This document shows positions 54,728-63,564 of a stretch of DNA of 64,000 nucleotides, piece by piece. Numbering within the stretch: position 1 is the first letter of the stretch; each line of letters begins with the position of its first letter. Both the position numbers and the translations under genes were made by a program. Origin of the DNA: Pedobacter sp. N36a (lineage in GTDB: Bacteria > Bacteroidota > Bacteroidia > Sphingobacteriales > Sphingobacteriaceae); the NCBI RefSeq assembly GCF_014472395.1, contig NZ_JACSZW010000008.1, forward strand, positions 62,001 through 126,000. Direction: 5' to 3'. The notes beneath the pieces are model-generated. The model worked only from the letters and a program-made list of their open reading frames with translations. It was not told where the DNA came from and did not search any database.

Positions 54728-56680
54728 GTGTCGAATCAGAAAAATTTAAATGCGCTCAGTGCCGGAGGGTTACTCATAAGTTTAGGTATTGTATATGGAG
54801 ATATTGGAACCTCACCACTCTATACCCTAAAAGCGATTTTCACAGCAGTTAAAGGAGCAGGGCAAGCGGTGACCCCAGAGTTGGTACTTGGTGCGATTTC
54901 CTGTATCATCTGGACGTTGACCTTGCAAACGACGATTAAATACGTTGTCATTACCCTTAAGGCCGATAACAAAGGAGAGGGAGGGATTTTTTCACTCTAT
55001 TCTCTGGTCAGGAAGAATGCCAAATGGCTGGTCATACCCGCCGTTATCGGAGGATGTGCCATGCTCGCCGATGGAATTATTACCCCCAGTATTACGGTAA
55101 CTACCGCTATTGAGGGATTACAGCTGAAATTTCCGGATGTACCAGTTATCCCAATCGTTATTGCCATTATTACCGGACTTTTTATCATCCAGCAATTTGG
55201 AACCAACCTCGTTGGGAAATTGTTTGGACCAGTCATGTTTTTATGGTTCAGTGCCTTAGGGATCTTAGGTTTGCTATTTGTCGTACAGGATTTCAGTATC
55301 CTAAAGGCTTTGAATCCTTATTATGCCGTAATACTGTTGATCCATAATCCCGCTGCCTTACTTATTCTAGGTGGTGTTTTCCTTTGTACTACAGGAGCGG
55401 AAGCCCTGTATTCAGATATGGGACACTGTGGCAAAAACAACATCAGAGTGAGCTGGGTATTCGTGAAAATCATGCTGATTTTAAACTACCTCGGACAAGG
55501 GGTGTGGGTATTACACAGACCACATTATGAAGTAGAATTAAACCCTTTCTTTGAAATTGTTCCTCCTGCATACCTGTTATTTATGGTAGCGCTAGCTACT
55601 TTAGCAGCGGTGATTGCCAGTCAGGCGATGATTACTGGTTCCTTTACCTTGATTTCTGAGGCAGTAAGGTTAAACCTTTGGCCAAAAGTGAGGATCAATT
55701 ATCCAAGTAATCAAAAGGGACAAATCTATGTACCTTCCATCAACTGGTTATTGTGGCTGGGTTGTGTGGCCATCGTGCTGATCTTTAAGAAATCCGGTGC
55801 AATGGAGGGAGCCTATGGTCTGGCGATCAACTTAACATTCTTATCTACTACGATCCTTGTAGCGGCCTATATGAAACGTAAAAAGGTACCAGTCTACGTG
55901 ATTGTGATCTTCTTAGTGATTTATGGCGTATTAGAATCCACCTTCCTGGTAGGCAACCTTGCCAAATTCTTCCATGGTGGCTGGATGACCGTATTGATCG
56001 GTTCTGCCCTATTTACCGTGATGTGGAGCTGGTATGTAGCTAGAAAAATCAAAAATAGATTCGTTAAATATGTAGAGATTGAAGATTACTTCCAGATCAT
56101 TTCTGAGCTGAGTGTAGATGAATCTGTACCTAAATATTCTTCTCAACTGGTGTATTTAACCAGTGCGAACTTCAAAACAGAAATTGAGTCTAAAATCATT
56201 TACTCGATCATTCAGAAAGAACCTAAACGTGCCGATATCTATTGGTTGGTGCACGTAGATGTAGTGGATGAGCCGTATACAAGAGAATATAAGGTGGAAT
56301 TCCTGATCCCAGGGAAACTGATCCGTATTGACTTTAAACTGGGTTTCAGAGTAGAGCAAAGTGTAAATCTACTCTATAGAAAAGTAATCGAAGACCTCGT
56401 GAAAAATGGTGAAGTAGACATTACCAGTCAGTATACCTCTTTAAATAAACATAAAATTGCAGGAGATTTCAGGTTTGTGTTGTTAGAAAAACACTTGTCG
56501 AAATTCTCTAAACTGAGCTTCTATGAGCGCAGTGTGATGGATTATTACTTCATCCTGAAACGCTTCAGTCTTTCTGAGGAACGAAGTTTCGGGCTGGATT
56601 CCAGTTATGTGGATGTAGAGAAAGTTCCTTTGATCTTTGTCACACCAGACGATATAGAATTGACAAGATTGCCGGTGTAA
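54728..56680 (+). CDS. kup: KUP family potassium uptake protein
   Basis: The 650-residue transporter brings in potassium with protons. Twelve membrane segments occupy about residues 10-440; the signature 'ISLGIVYGDIGTSPLYTLKA' is at the N-terminus and 'ADNKGEGGIFSLYSLVR' follows the second segment. A soluble C-terminal domain of about 200 residues follows. Translation starts at GTG 54728; TAAATTTG at 54683-54690 could be the -7 box, without a good -33. It is divergent from the T9SS cargo gene. Confidence 0.97.
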   Translation: MSNQKNLNALSAGGLLISLGIVYGDIGTSPLYTLKAIFTAVKGAGQAVTPELVLGAISCIIWTLTLQTTIKYVVITLKADNKGEGGIFSLYSLVRKNAKWLVIPAVIGGCAMLADGIITPSITVTTAIEGLQLKFPDVPVIPIVIAIITGLFIIQQFGTNLVGKLFGPVMFLWFSALGILGLLFVVQDFSILKALNPYYAVILLIHNPAALLILGGVFLCTTGAEALYSDMGHCGKNNIRVSWVFVKIMLILNYLGQGVWVLHRPHYEVELNPFFEIVPPAYLLFMVALATLAAVIASQAMITGSFTLISEAVRLNLWPKVRINYPSNQKGQIYVPSINWLLWLGCVAIVLIFKKSGAMEGAYGLAINLTFLSTTILVAAYMKRKKVPVYVIVIFLVIYGVLESTFLVGNLAKFFHGGWMTVLIGSALFTVMWSWYVARKIKNRFVKYVEIEDYFQIISELSVDESVPKYSSQLVYLTSANFKTEIESKIIYSIIQKEPKRADIYWLVHVDVVDEPYTREYKVEFLIPGKLIRIDFKLGFRVEQSVNLLYRKVIEDLVKNGEVDITSQYTSLNKHKIAGDFRFVLLEKHLSKFSKLSFYERSVMDYYFILKRFSLSEERSFGLDSSYVDVEKVPLIFVTPDDIELTRLPV

Positions 56681-56700
56681 CACACTTATATCTTTGTTTG

Positions 56701-56737
56701 AAGGCTGTTTATATTCATTTATGAACAGCCTTTTTTA
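56701..56737 (+). terminator. rho-independent terminator after kup
   Basis: A 12-bp stem with one G-T pair (56701-56712 with 56721-56732, 8-nt loop) and a T run. Confidence 0.9.
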
Positions 56738-56763
56738 TATAAAATTAGGTCCGTGTTAAATAA

Positions 56764-56788
56764 AAAAGGCTCCGGGGAGGAGCCTTTT
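56764..56788. terminator. second hairpin, probably bidirectional terminator
   Basis: A 10-bp perfect stem (56764-56773 with 56779-56788, 5-nt loop) flanked by A and T runs on both sides. Confidence 0.75.
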
Positions 56789-57114
56789 AGTGTTGGTCTT
56801 CCGACCGAACAACTATAGGGATAATTATAGGAGGGCAATTTAATTGGTATAAATACCATACCTAAGGTAGGCAATTATTTTTTAAAAAGATAGCATTATG
56901 CGACAACAAGTAACTATTACGTTGTAAATTATAGTTTTTTGTGTTGTTTAATTTCGAAAAAAAATGCATGAATATGGAAATATTTATTTCATGTCAATTT
57001 CTGGTTGAGGTGCTGGGAATGAGTCCTGCATTCCCAATATATCTTTTTTTTTTGTTCAAAATTTTGACCTGATTTTTTTAGATATCTCCCTAAAGCAGTC
57101 CAATTTTATAGGGG

Positions 57115-57222
57115 ATAACTTCACTATCTGTTTTGCTTTTCTTTTGCTCAACTATTGCTCAGGCAAAAAAACAGCAAAGTAAAGGGAACAATGCTGCGAG
57201 GAAATTGATTTGTTGGAATTAG
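57115..57222 (+). pseudogene. possible remnant of a secreted protein gene
   Basis: The frame reads 'ITSLSVLLFFCSTIAQAKKQ' and ends 'RKLICWN' before TAG at 57220-57222. The first 16 residues look like the hydrophobic core and AQA cleavage site of a signal peptide, but there is no ATG and the body is missing. A decayed gene end is my reading; chance similarity in A/T-rich DNA is possible. Confidence 0.3.
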
Positions 57223-57280
57223 CGTTTATGTGGCTTAATTATTAGTTAATATCTATTGGAAGGCATAAAATATAGTACAA

Positions 57281-57310
57281 AAAAAGGTGCCTAAAAAGGC
57301 ACCTTTTTCT
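57281..57310 (-). terminator. terminator of the APC permease gene
   Basis: An 11-bp perfect stem (57281-57291 with 57298-57308, 6-nt loop). On the minus strand it is followed by a T run and lies about 20 bp after the permease stop. Confidence 0.88.
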
Positions 57311-57328
57311 ATAAATTGATCGGACGAA

Positions 57329-59284
57329 TTAAGAGATTGCCATGCTTTCTTTACCTAATTTACTGTGTCTGTAACCATAAAGGAAATAGACAACCAGTCC
57401 GATAGCGAGCCAGATGCCGAAACCAATCCAGTTGGAGATCCCAAGCTCACACATCATGTATAAACAGCTCATTAATCCCAATACAGGAATCAATGACAAG
57501 TTTTTTGTGATACAGAAATAAGTGATCACCAGACAAATCATAAAGAAGATCCACATTGGGATTTTGTGCTTAAACAAGGACCATCCTTCTTCGTATTTCT
57601 TCTCTAAGCTTACTGCAGACTGGTCCACAAACTGTTTGTATTGTGTTTCAGAAAGTTCAGCCAAGTAACCTGCAGCATCTAATGTTTGTCCTGGGGCAAC
57701 TTTTAAAGGACCATTATTAATCTCCTCTTTCACTGATTCCAGTTCTTTACCATTTAGAGAAGTAATGAAATGAACCGGTTCAACAATCTTTGGAGTATTG
57801 AAAATAAAGGAATTCATTTCTTGCTTATAATTGGTAAAACCGAAAATTAAAGCAGCAATTAATGCAAAAGGGATAATGTACTTGGAGTTTACATAAGGCG
57901 TTTTAAATTTGCCTCGCTGGATGTTTGGCTTATTTTGAAGCACCAATACACCCGCACAAACCAGTACAAATGCAAATAACGTACCTATAGAGCAAAGATC
58001 AGTAACGATTGTCAGATTCATGAATAAGGAAGGAATAGCGACCACAAAGCCCACCACAATAGTTGCAAAGGATGGTGTTTTATAAACCGGGTGAATCTTC
58101 GAAAATGATTTCGGCAATAAACCATCACGGCTCATGCTCATCCAGATTCTAGGCTGTCCCATTTGGAATACCAGTAACACACTGGCCATGGCAAACACTG
58201 CACTCACAGCGATAATTCCGCTCATTAGTTTCAGGTTGATATGGTCAAATACGAAAGCCAATGGATCACCAACAGCTAAAAGGCTATAATTAACGATTCC
58301 GGTCAGTACCAAAGCAATGGCTACATATAAAATGGTGCAAATGATAATCGCCCACATCATTCCTCGTGGAAGATCCCGCTGCGGGTTTTTACATTCTTCC
58401 GCGGTAGTAGAAATGGCATCAAAACCAATATAGGCAAAGAATACTGCTGATACCCCTTTAAGTACTCCTGATACCCCATTTGGAGCGAAAGGATCCCAGT
58501 TTGCCGTGTCTACATAGAAAATACCTACAGACAATACCAATAAAATCACAGCCAGCTTAACCACTACCATCGCATTACTTGCATTTCTGGATTCCTTCAT
58601 TCCTCTGTAAATCAGCCAGGTAATCAGGATGATGATGCCCAATGCGGGAATGTCCGCTACGATGTGGAAATTGCCGATTTTTGGTGCAGTAATCCAGGCA
58701 TTATTGGCCAGTTTGGTAGCTTCATCCAGGTTGGCGAAGTTTTTTCCGGCATTGACCAATGCTTCTGCATGCTTATGACCGTTATAAGCAGAAAGGTAGT
58801 CCATAGTGGCCCAGTCAGGCACATGTATGCCTTTGATGCCCAAGGCGGGTATATTGATAGAGGAGAGGAGCCCCGTAAAATAGTCGGACCAGGAAATGGC
58901 CACGGTGATGTTCCCAATAGAGTATTCCATGATCAGCGACCAGCCAATGATCCAGGCTACTAATTCGCCAAAGGCGACATAAGAATAGGTATAAGCGCTA
59001 CCTGAAACAGGTACCATTGACGCAAATTCTGCATAAGCGAAGGCGGCAAAACTACAGGCAATAGCGGTGAAAATGAACAGAAATATCACTGCTGGACCGC
59101 CATCTGCACTCGCTTTTCCAATGGTACTGAATATACCTGCGCCAATGATGGCTGCAATTCCAAAAGCAGTAAGGTCTCTTACTCCCAGGGTCTTTTGCAG
59201 GGAATCCCCATGCTCTCCATGGCCCTTTTCGGCATCTTCTAATATCTTGGATATGGACTTCTTTCTGAAGAGTTTTTCAAACAT
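57329..59284 (-). CDS. APC superfamily amino acid permease
   Basis: The 651-residue protein has 12-14 membrane segments of the cationic amino-acid transporter type: 'FGIAAIIGAGIFSTIGKASA', 'PVSGSAYTYSYVAFGELVAW', 'GVSAVFFAYIGFDAISTTAE'. Two soluble insertions stand out: about 55 residues after the third segment and about 85 residues before the last segments ('LKVAPGQTLDAAGYLAELSE'). The second may be an extracytoplasmic domain. Substrate unknown, possibly lysine/arginine by family resemblance. It is monocistronic. Confidence 0.9.
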   Translation of the reverse strand: MFEKLFRKKSISKILEDAEKGHGEHGDSLQKTLGVRDLTAFGIAAIIGAGIFSTIGKASADGGPAVIFLFIFTAIACSFAAFAYAEFASMVPVSGSAYTYSYVAFGELVAWIIGWSLIMEYSIGNITVAISWSDYFTGLLSSINIPALGIKGIHVPDWATMDYLSAYNGHKHAEALVNAGKNFANLDEATKLANNAWITAPKIGNFHIVADIPALGIIILITWLIYRGMKESRNASNAMVVVKLAVILLVLSVGIFYVDTANWDPFAPNGVSGVLKGVSAVFFAYIGFDAISTTAEECKNPQRDLPRGMMWAIIICTILYVAIALVLTGIVNYSLLAVGDPLAFVFDHINLKLMSGIIAVSAVFAMASVLLVFQMGQPRIWMSMSRDGLLPKSFSKIHPVYKTPSFATIVVGFVVAIPSLFMNLTIVTDLCSIGTLFAFVLVCAGVLVLQNKPNIQRGKFKTPYVNSKYIIPFALIAALIFGFTNYKQEMNSFIFNTPKIVEPVHFITSLNGKELESVKEEINNGPLKVAPGQTLDAAGYLAELSETQYKQFVDQSAVSLEKKYEEGWSLFKHKIPMWIFFMICLVITYFCITKNLSLIPVLGLMSCLYMMCELGISNWIGFGIWLAIGLVVYFLYGYRHSKLGKESMAIS

Positions 59285-59340
59285 TGAATGGTGGTTAGTT
59301 TAGTTTGTATTATTCAAACTTATAAATTACTTCTAAAGAA

Positions 59341-61056
59341 TTAACCTAATTTTTGTAATTCGTCCTTTACGAAGGAAGCCAGTTCCTCAATATAACTCAG
59401 ACTAAAGTCGAATTTAATGCCTGCTGTTTCATAAATTTCATTGATCGGTTTGGTATAACCCAAGGACAATGCGGCAAGGTATTGCTCCAATGCTTTTTGC
59501 GGATTTTCCTTGTAATTTTTCCAGATCGCAATGGCACCTAATTGCGCAATCGCATATTCTATATAGTAAAAAGGAACTTCAAATAAGTGTAATTGCTTTT
59601 GCCATAGGTTGCCAAATTCAGTCTCCTGGCCTTCCCAATCTGCAAAACCTGCACCGAAACGCGCATAAATTTGTTTGAAAGTCTCCTCTCTATCGGCAGC
59701 ATTATGACCGGGATTGGTATAGATCCAGTGTTGGAACTGATCGATTACCGCTACCCATGGAAGGGTTTTCAGCACATCCGCCAACTGTTCTTTTTTAGCA
59801 CGTATTAAATCTTCTTCCTTGTCGAAATAAACATCCCAATAATCCATAGAAATCAACTCCATACTCATGGAAGCTAATTCTGCTACTTCAGAAGGACAAT
59901 GTTTAAAGTCGTTCAGCTCCAGGTTTGCAGTCATAAATGTATGGATCGCATGGCCGCCCTCATGAACCATTGTTGTCAGATCTCTTAGTGAACCTGCAGA
60001 ATTCATGAAAATAAATGGGGCACCAGTTTCTGCTAATGGATAGTTGTATCCTCCAGGTGCTTTTCCTTTTCTGCTTTCTACATCAAATAGGTTATTCGCC
60101 TTCATCGTAGCCAGCATCTGACCTAACTTGGGATCAATAGCATTGAAACATTCGATGCTTTTATCAATCAGTTCTTCTCCATTTTTGAAAGGTTTTAAAG
60201 CAGGCTTGCCAGTCGGACTCACTTCCATATCCCAAGGTTTTAGCGTAGTTAATCCCAAAGCATCTGCACGTTTCTGCGCTTGTTCTTTCAGGATAGGCAC
60301 CACTTGCTTTTCTATGGCTTCATGGAAATGATAACAATCCTGAGGGGTATAATCAAATCTCCCCAGGGCCTGGAACATATAATCCCTGTAGTTTTCAAAA
60401 CCTGCATTTAAGGCTACCTGATGACGCATCACCAACAACTCGTCAAAAAGGATGTTAAGATCGTCTTTGTCTACCAAACGGCGTTGCTGAATAGTTTCCC
60501 AGGCTTGCTGTCTGACCGCCCTGTCGGTATCTTTAATGAAGTTTGAAGCTTGTTCCAAAGTGTATTCCTGGCCATTCATTTCGACGCTCATTGCACCAGT
60601 AATGCCTTGGTAACGTTGCTGAGCCACTTGAAGCTTAGTCAGCAATTCCACATTCTCTTCGCGATAGATTTCAATTGCTTTTCTAATCGCTCTGATGTAG
60701 ACGAAATATTTCTCCTGATCCAGTTCATCGATAAATGGACTGTCGTTAAATTTTTGATTTAATTGATTGGCAATAGGGGAGATCTTTGGTTCAATTTCCG
60801 TAGCGAAATATTGAAAATCTTCGACTAGCTTTTCATTTGCTGTATCACAGCTCATGCGGATATATCTCCAGGCAAAATCTTCCTCTAAGGCTGCTTCCAG
60901 CTCACTTTTGTCTTTAAGCCATTTTTCAAGTTCTTGAACATCAGCAATTGGACGCTCCAGCAAATCTTGTAAAATAGGGGATAAATTGTCCCATTTCATT
61001 TCCAATTGTTGCGGGATATAAGCCCTTTGCTTTACCGGTATATTAAGATTGATCAT
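59341..61056 (-). CDS. M3 family oligoendopeptidase (PepF-like)
   Basis: The 571-residue zinc peptidase degrades short peptides in the cytoplasm; there is no signal peptide. The catalytic motif HEGGH is at residues 365-369 ('TTMVHEGGHAIHTF'), with the downstream Glu in 'CPSEVAELASMSMELISMDY'. Conserved segments 'GGYNYPLAETGAPFIFMN' and 'FYYIEYAIAQLGAIAIWKNY' fit the PepF branch of M3. It is separated from the ubiA-family gene by a terminator. Confidence 0.94.
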   Translation of the reverse strand: MINLNIPVKQRAYIPQQLEMKWDNLSPILQDLLERPIADVQELEKWLKDKSELEAALEEDFAWRYIRMSCDTANEKLVEDFQYFATEIEPKISPIANQLNQKFNDSPFIDELDQEKYFVYIRAIRKAIEIYREENVELLTKLQVAQQRYQGITGAMSVEMNGQEYTLEQASNFIKDTDRAVRQQAWETIQQRRLVDKDDLNILFDELLVMRHQVALNAGFENYRDYMFQALGRFDYTPQDCYHFHEAIEKQVVPILKEQAQKRADALGLTTLKPWDMEVSPTGKPALKPFKNGEELIDKSIECFNAIDPKLGQMLATMKANNLFDVESRKGKAPGGYNYPLAETGAPFIFMNSAGSLRDLTTMVHEGGHAIHTFMTANLELNDFKHCPSEVAELASMSMELISMDYWDVYFDKEEDLIRAKKEQLADVLKTLPWVAVIDQFQHWIYTNPGHNAADREETFKQIYARFGAGFADWEGQETEFGNLWQKQLHLFEVPFYYIEYAIAQLGAIAIWKNYKENPQKALEQYLAALSLGYTKPINEIYETAGIKFDFSLSYIEELASFVKDELQKLG

Positions 61057-61140
61057 AGCTTTTTTTAAATTACTAAGGCAAATATAATGAACGCGGGGCA
61101 GAGGCTGATGAATCTGACAATTAAAATACGGCTTAACGTA

Positions 61141-61177
61141 AAAAGCCTTTTTCGAACAGGGCTCGAAAAAGGCTTTT
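61141..61177 (-). terminator. hairpin terminator after the UbiA-family gene
   Basis: A 15-bp perfect stem (61141-61155 with 61163-61177, 7-nt loop). The stem itself carries A5/T5 and ends in AAAA/TTTT, so it may work for the minus-strand engB-ubiA transcript. Confidence 0.75.
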
Positions 61178-61207
61178 CTAAAAGATGCTGACTACACTAT
61201 GCGCTTG

Positions 61208-62077
61208 TTAATAGAACAGCATCCTCATTAAGGTATCTAACAGGAAGCAAGCAGCAAAAATTACAGAAGCAAAACCGTTGGTGGTCATAAAGGCCCTGTC
61301 TACTTTGCTGATGTCATTTGGCTTAACCAGCAGGTGCTGATAGATTAGCATCGAGCAGAAAAAGGCAACACCCAGGTAATAGAACCAGCTAAAATTATCC
61401 GGCGCCAAAATAATAGGTACAATGACACACAATGCTGAAAATACATGAAGTATTTCTGAAAGTTTCAAGGCATTTTTAATTCCCAATGCTGCGGGAATAG
61501 AATGCAGTTTTTCATCGCGATCAAAACCTTCGTCCTGCAAGGCATAAATGATGTCGAAACCACTTACCCAGAAGAGCACGGCGAAAGAATAAAGTACTGG
61601 AATAATGGCAAACTGTCCGGTAACGGCGATGTAAGCACCAATAGGTGCAAGGGCAAGCCCTAAACCGAGTACCATGTGACAAAGCGCAGTAAATCTTTTG
61701 GTATAGCTATAAAATAACACTACAAACAGGGCTACCGGGGATAGGTAAAAGCAGAGCGGATTGATAAAAATGGTCGTCACCATAAATAAGATACAGTTGA
61801 CGATCACAAAAATCAACGCTTCATTCGCGGAAACCCTTCCTGCCGGAATATCACGCATTTGCGTGCGTGGGTTTTTGGCATCGATATTTCTGTCCAGGTA
61901 CCTGTTAAAGGCCATTGCCGCATTGCGGGCAAAGACCATACACAGCAATACCATTACCAATAAAGTCCATTTAAAAGGACTGGTGGTCGTTGTTACGCCT
62001 AAAAAGAATCCAATCATTGCAAAGGGTAATGCAAAAACGGAGTGGGCAAACAGGACCAGTGAAAAATATTTTTTCAT
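61208..62077 (-). CDS. UbiA-family polyprenyltransferase, probably menaquinone pathway
   Basis: The 289-residue membrane enzyme has eight or nine hydrophobic segments and both Asp-rich motifs of UbiA enzymes: 'NRYLDRNIDAKNPRTQMRDI' and 'DIIYALQDEGFDRDEKLHSI'. It attaches a polyprenyl chain to an aromatic acid. It resembles the MqnP-type enzyme of the futalosine menaquinone pathway more than MenA, which usually has a different second motif. The divergent neighbour menG supports a quinone role. It starts 15 bp after engB. Confidence 0.88.
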   Translation of the reverse strand: MKKYFSLVLFAHSVFALPFAMIGFFLGVTTTTSPFKWTLLVMVLLCMVFARNAAMAFNRYLDRNIDAKNPRTQMRDIPAGRVSANEALIFVIVNCILFMVTTIFINPLCFYLSPVALFVVLFYSYTKRFTALCHMVLGLGLALAPIGAYIAVTGQFAIIPVLYSFAVLFWVSGFDIIYALQDEGFDRDEKLHSIPAALGIKNALKLSEILHVFSALCVIVPIILAPDNFSWFYYLGVAFFCSMLIYQHLLVKPNDISKVDRAFMTTNGFASVIFAACFLLDTLMRMLFY

Positions 62078-62092
62078 ATCCGCAATGCCTGT

Positions 62093-62719
62093 TTAGTCTT
62101 CCTGAGGGGTTAAAATTGGCATGGCGAAGTCAAGATTTGTCTGTTCAATGAAGTCCAGGATTTCTTCTCTGCCTTGTTGTTTCTCCGCAGAAGTCACAAA
62201 ACATGGAGGGATTTCTTCGAACCATCCACCTAATGCTTTCTTAAAGGCCGCAATGTTCTTGTCGGTTTTCGTTGCCGATTGTTTATCTGCCTTAGTGAAA
62301 GCCAAAACGAAAGGAATCTGGATTTCTCCCATCCAGCAGCAAAACTCAAGGTCGATTTTTTGTGGCTCCAATCTACTGTCTATAAGTACGAAAACGCATT
62401 GCAGACTTTCTCTTCTGGTGATGTAATAACGGATAAATTTCTCCCAACTTTCTCTGCTGTTCTTCGAAACTTTGGCATAACCATACCCTGGTAAATCTAC
62501 AATATACCATTTATCATTGATGAGGAAATGGTTAATCAGCTGGGTTTTACCCGGCTTTTGAGATGTTTTTGCTAAACCATGCTGATTCACCAGCATATTG
62601 ATCAATGAAGACTTTCCTACGTTGGAACGTCCGATAAATGCGTATTCGGGCATATTGGCCACAGGCAAAGCTGAAACCTTTGTATTACTACAAATAAATG
62701 TTGCTGATTTTATAATCAT
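62093..62719 (-). CDS. engB: ribosome biogenesis GTP-binding protein YihA/YsxC
   Basis: This 208-residue TRAFAC GTPase helps assemble the 50S subunit. Motifs: G1 'GRSNVGKSSLINML' (30-43), G3 'DLPGYGYAKV', G4 'TKADK', G5 'TSAEKQQG'. Length is normal. The gene is the first of a pair with the UbiA-family gene on the minus strand and divergent from menG with a 50-bp gap, so both promoters must overlap. Confidence 0.97.
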   Translation of the reverse strand: MIIKSATFICSNTKVSALPVANMPEYAFIGRSNVGKSSLINMLVNQHGLAKTSQKPGKTQLINHFLINDKWYIVDLPGYGYAKVSKNSRESWEKFIRYYITRRESLQCVFVLIDSRLEPQKIDLEFCCWMGEIQIPFVLAFTKADKQSATKTDKNIAAFKKALGGWFEEIPPCFVTSAEKQQGREEILDFIEQTNLDFAMPILTPQED

Positions 62720-62771
62720 TTGACAAAGGTAGAAAATTAGTTTTCAACAATACTTATCTTTGCAGCATACC

Positions 62772-63503
62772 ATGAACGAAAAGATTACACCATACCAGTC
62801 TGCAACCGCTACTAAAAAGGAACAAGTAGCCTCTATGTTTGATAACATATCTCAAACTTATGATTTTTTAAATCACTTCATGTCGCTCGGAATTGACATT
62901 CTATGGCGTAAAAAGGCGATTGCTGAGCTAAAGGAATTACAACCGCGCTTGATTCTTGATGTCGCAACAGGTACCGGAGATTTTGCTTTTGAGGCTATAA
63001 AAATTTTGAAACCAGAGAAAGTAATTGGGGTAGATATTTCTGATGGAATGCTGGAAGTAGCCAGAAAAAAGATAAAAGAGCGCAATTTGGGCAGTATTTT
63101 TTCTGTACAAATGGGCGATTCTGAAGGTTTACATTTCGACGACAATCATTTTGATGCGGTTACCGTCGCATTTGGGGTAAGAAATTATGAAAATTTAGAA
63201 AAAGGGTTAGCAGATATGTACCGGGTATTGAAACCAGGGGGTAAAATTGTGATTCTTGAATTTTCAAAACCAAGGAAGTTCCCGATTAAACAGGGCTATA
63301 ACTTCTACTTCAACCACATTACGCCAACGCTTGGAAAGATCTTTTCAAAGGATAACAAAGCGTATACGTATTTACCGGAATCTGTAGCGGCATTCCCGGA
63401 TGGTGATGCTTTTAATCAAATGATGACTAAAGTTGGTTTCAAAGAAGCGAAAGACAACAGGCTGACATTTGGCGTATGTGCAATTTATACCGGGATAAAA
63501 TAA
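62772..63503 (+). CDS. menG: demethylmenaquinone methyltransferase (UbiE/MenG)
   Basis: This SAM-dependent enzyme makes menaquinone from demethylmenaquinone. The 243 residues contain 'SQTYDFLNHFMSLGIDILWR', motif I 'ILDVATGTGDFAFEA', 'VTVAFGVRNYENLEKGLADM' and 'YRVLKPGGKIVILEFSKPRK', all diagnostic of UbiE. TATCTTTG at 62755-62762, ending 9 nt before the ATG at 62772, predicts a very short leader and argues against the TTG at 62760. It is followed by porT. Confidence 0.96.
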   Translation: MNEKITPYQSATATKKEQVASMFDNISQTYDFLNHFMSLGIDILWRKKAIAELKELQPRLILDVATGTGDFAFEAIKILKPEKVIGVDISDGMLEVARKKIKERNLGSIFSVQMGDSEGLHFDDNHFDAVTVAFGVRNYENLEKGLADMYRVLKPGGKIVILEFSKPRKFPIKQGYNFYFNHITPTLGKIFSKDNKAYTYLPESVAAFPDGDAFNQMMTKVGFKEAKDNRLTFGVCAIYTGIK

Positions 63504-63564
63504 TTCTGTAAAGGAAGCTACGTTCTGCGGAAGAAAATCACGATATTCCAATTAAAGAATCCAG

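Larger units (their letters stand above)
56681..57328. other. 650-bp intergenic region with three hairpins and a gene remnant
   Basis: The region between kup and the convergent APC permease contains terminator-like hairpins at 56701, 56764 and 57281 and a possible signal-peptide remnant at 57115-57222, listed separately. The rest (about 56800-57110) is A/T-rich and holds no convincing ORF, tRNA or promoter. Confidence 0.6.
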
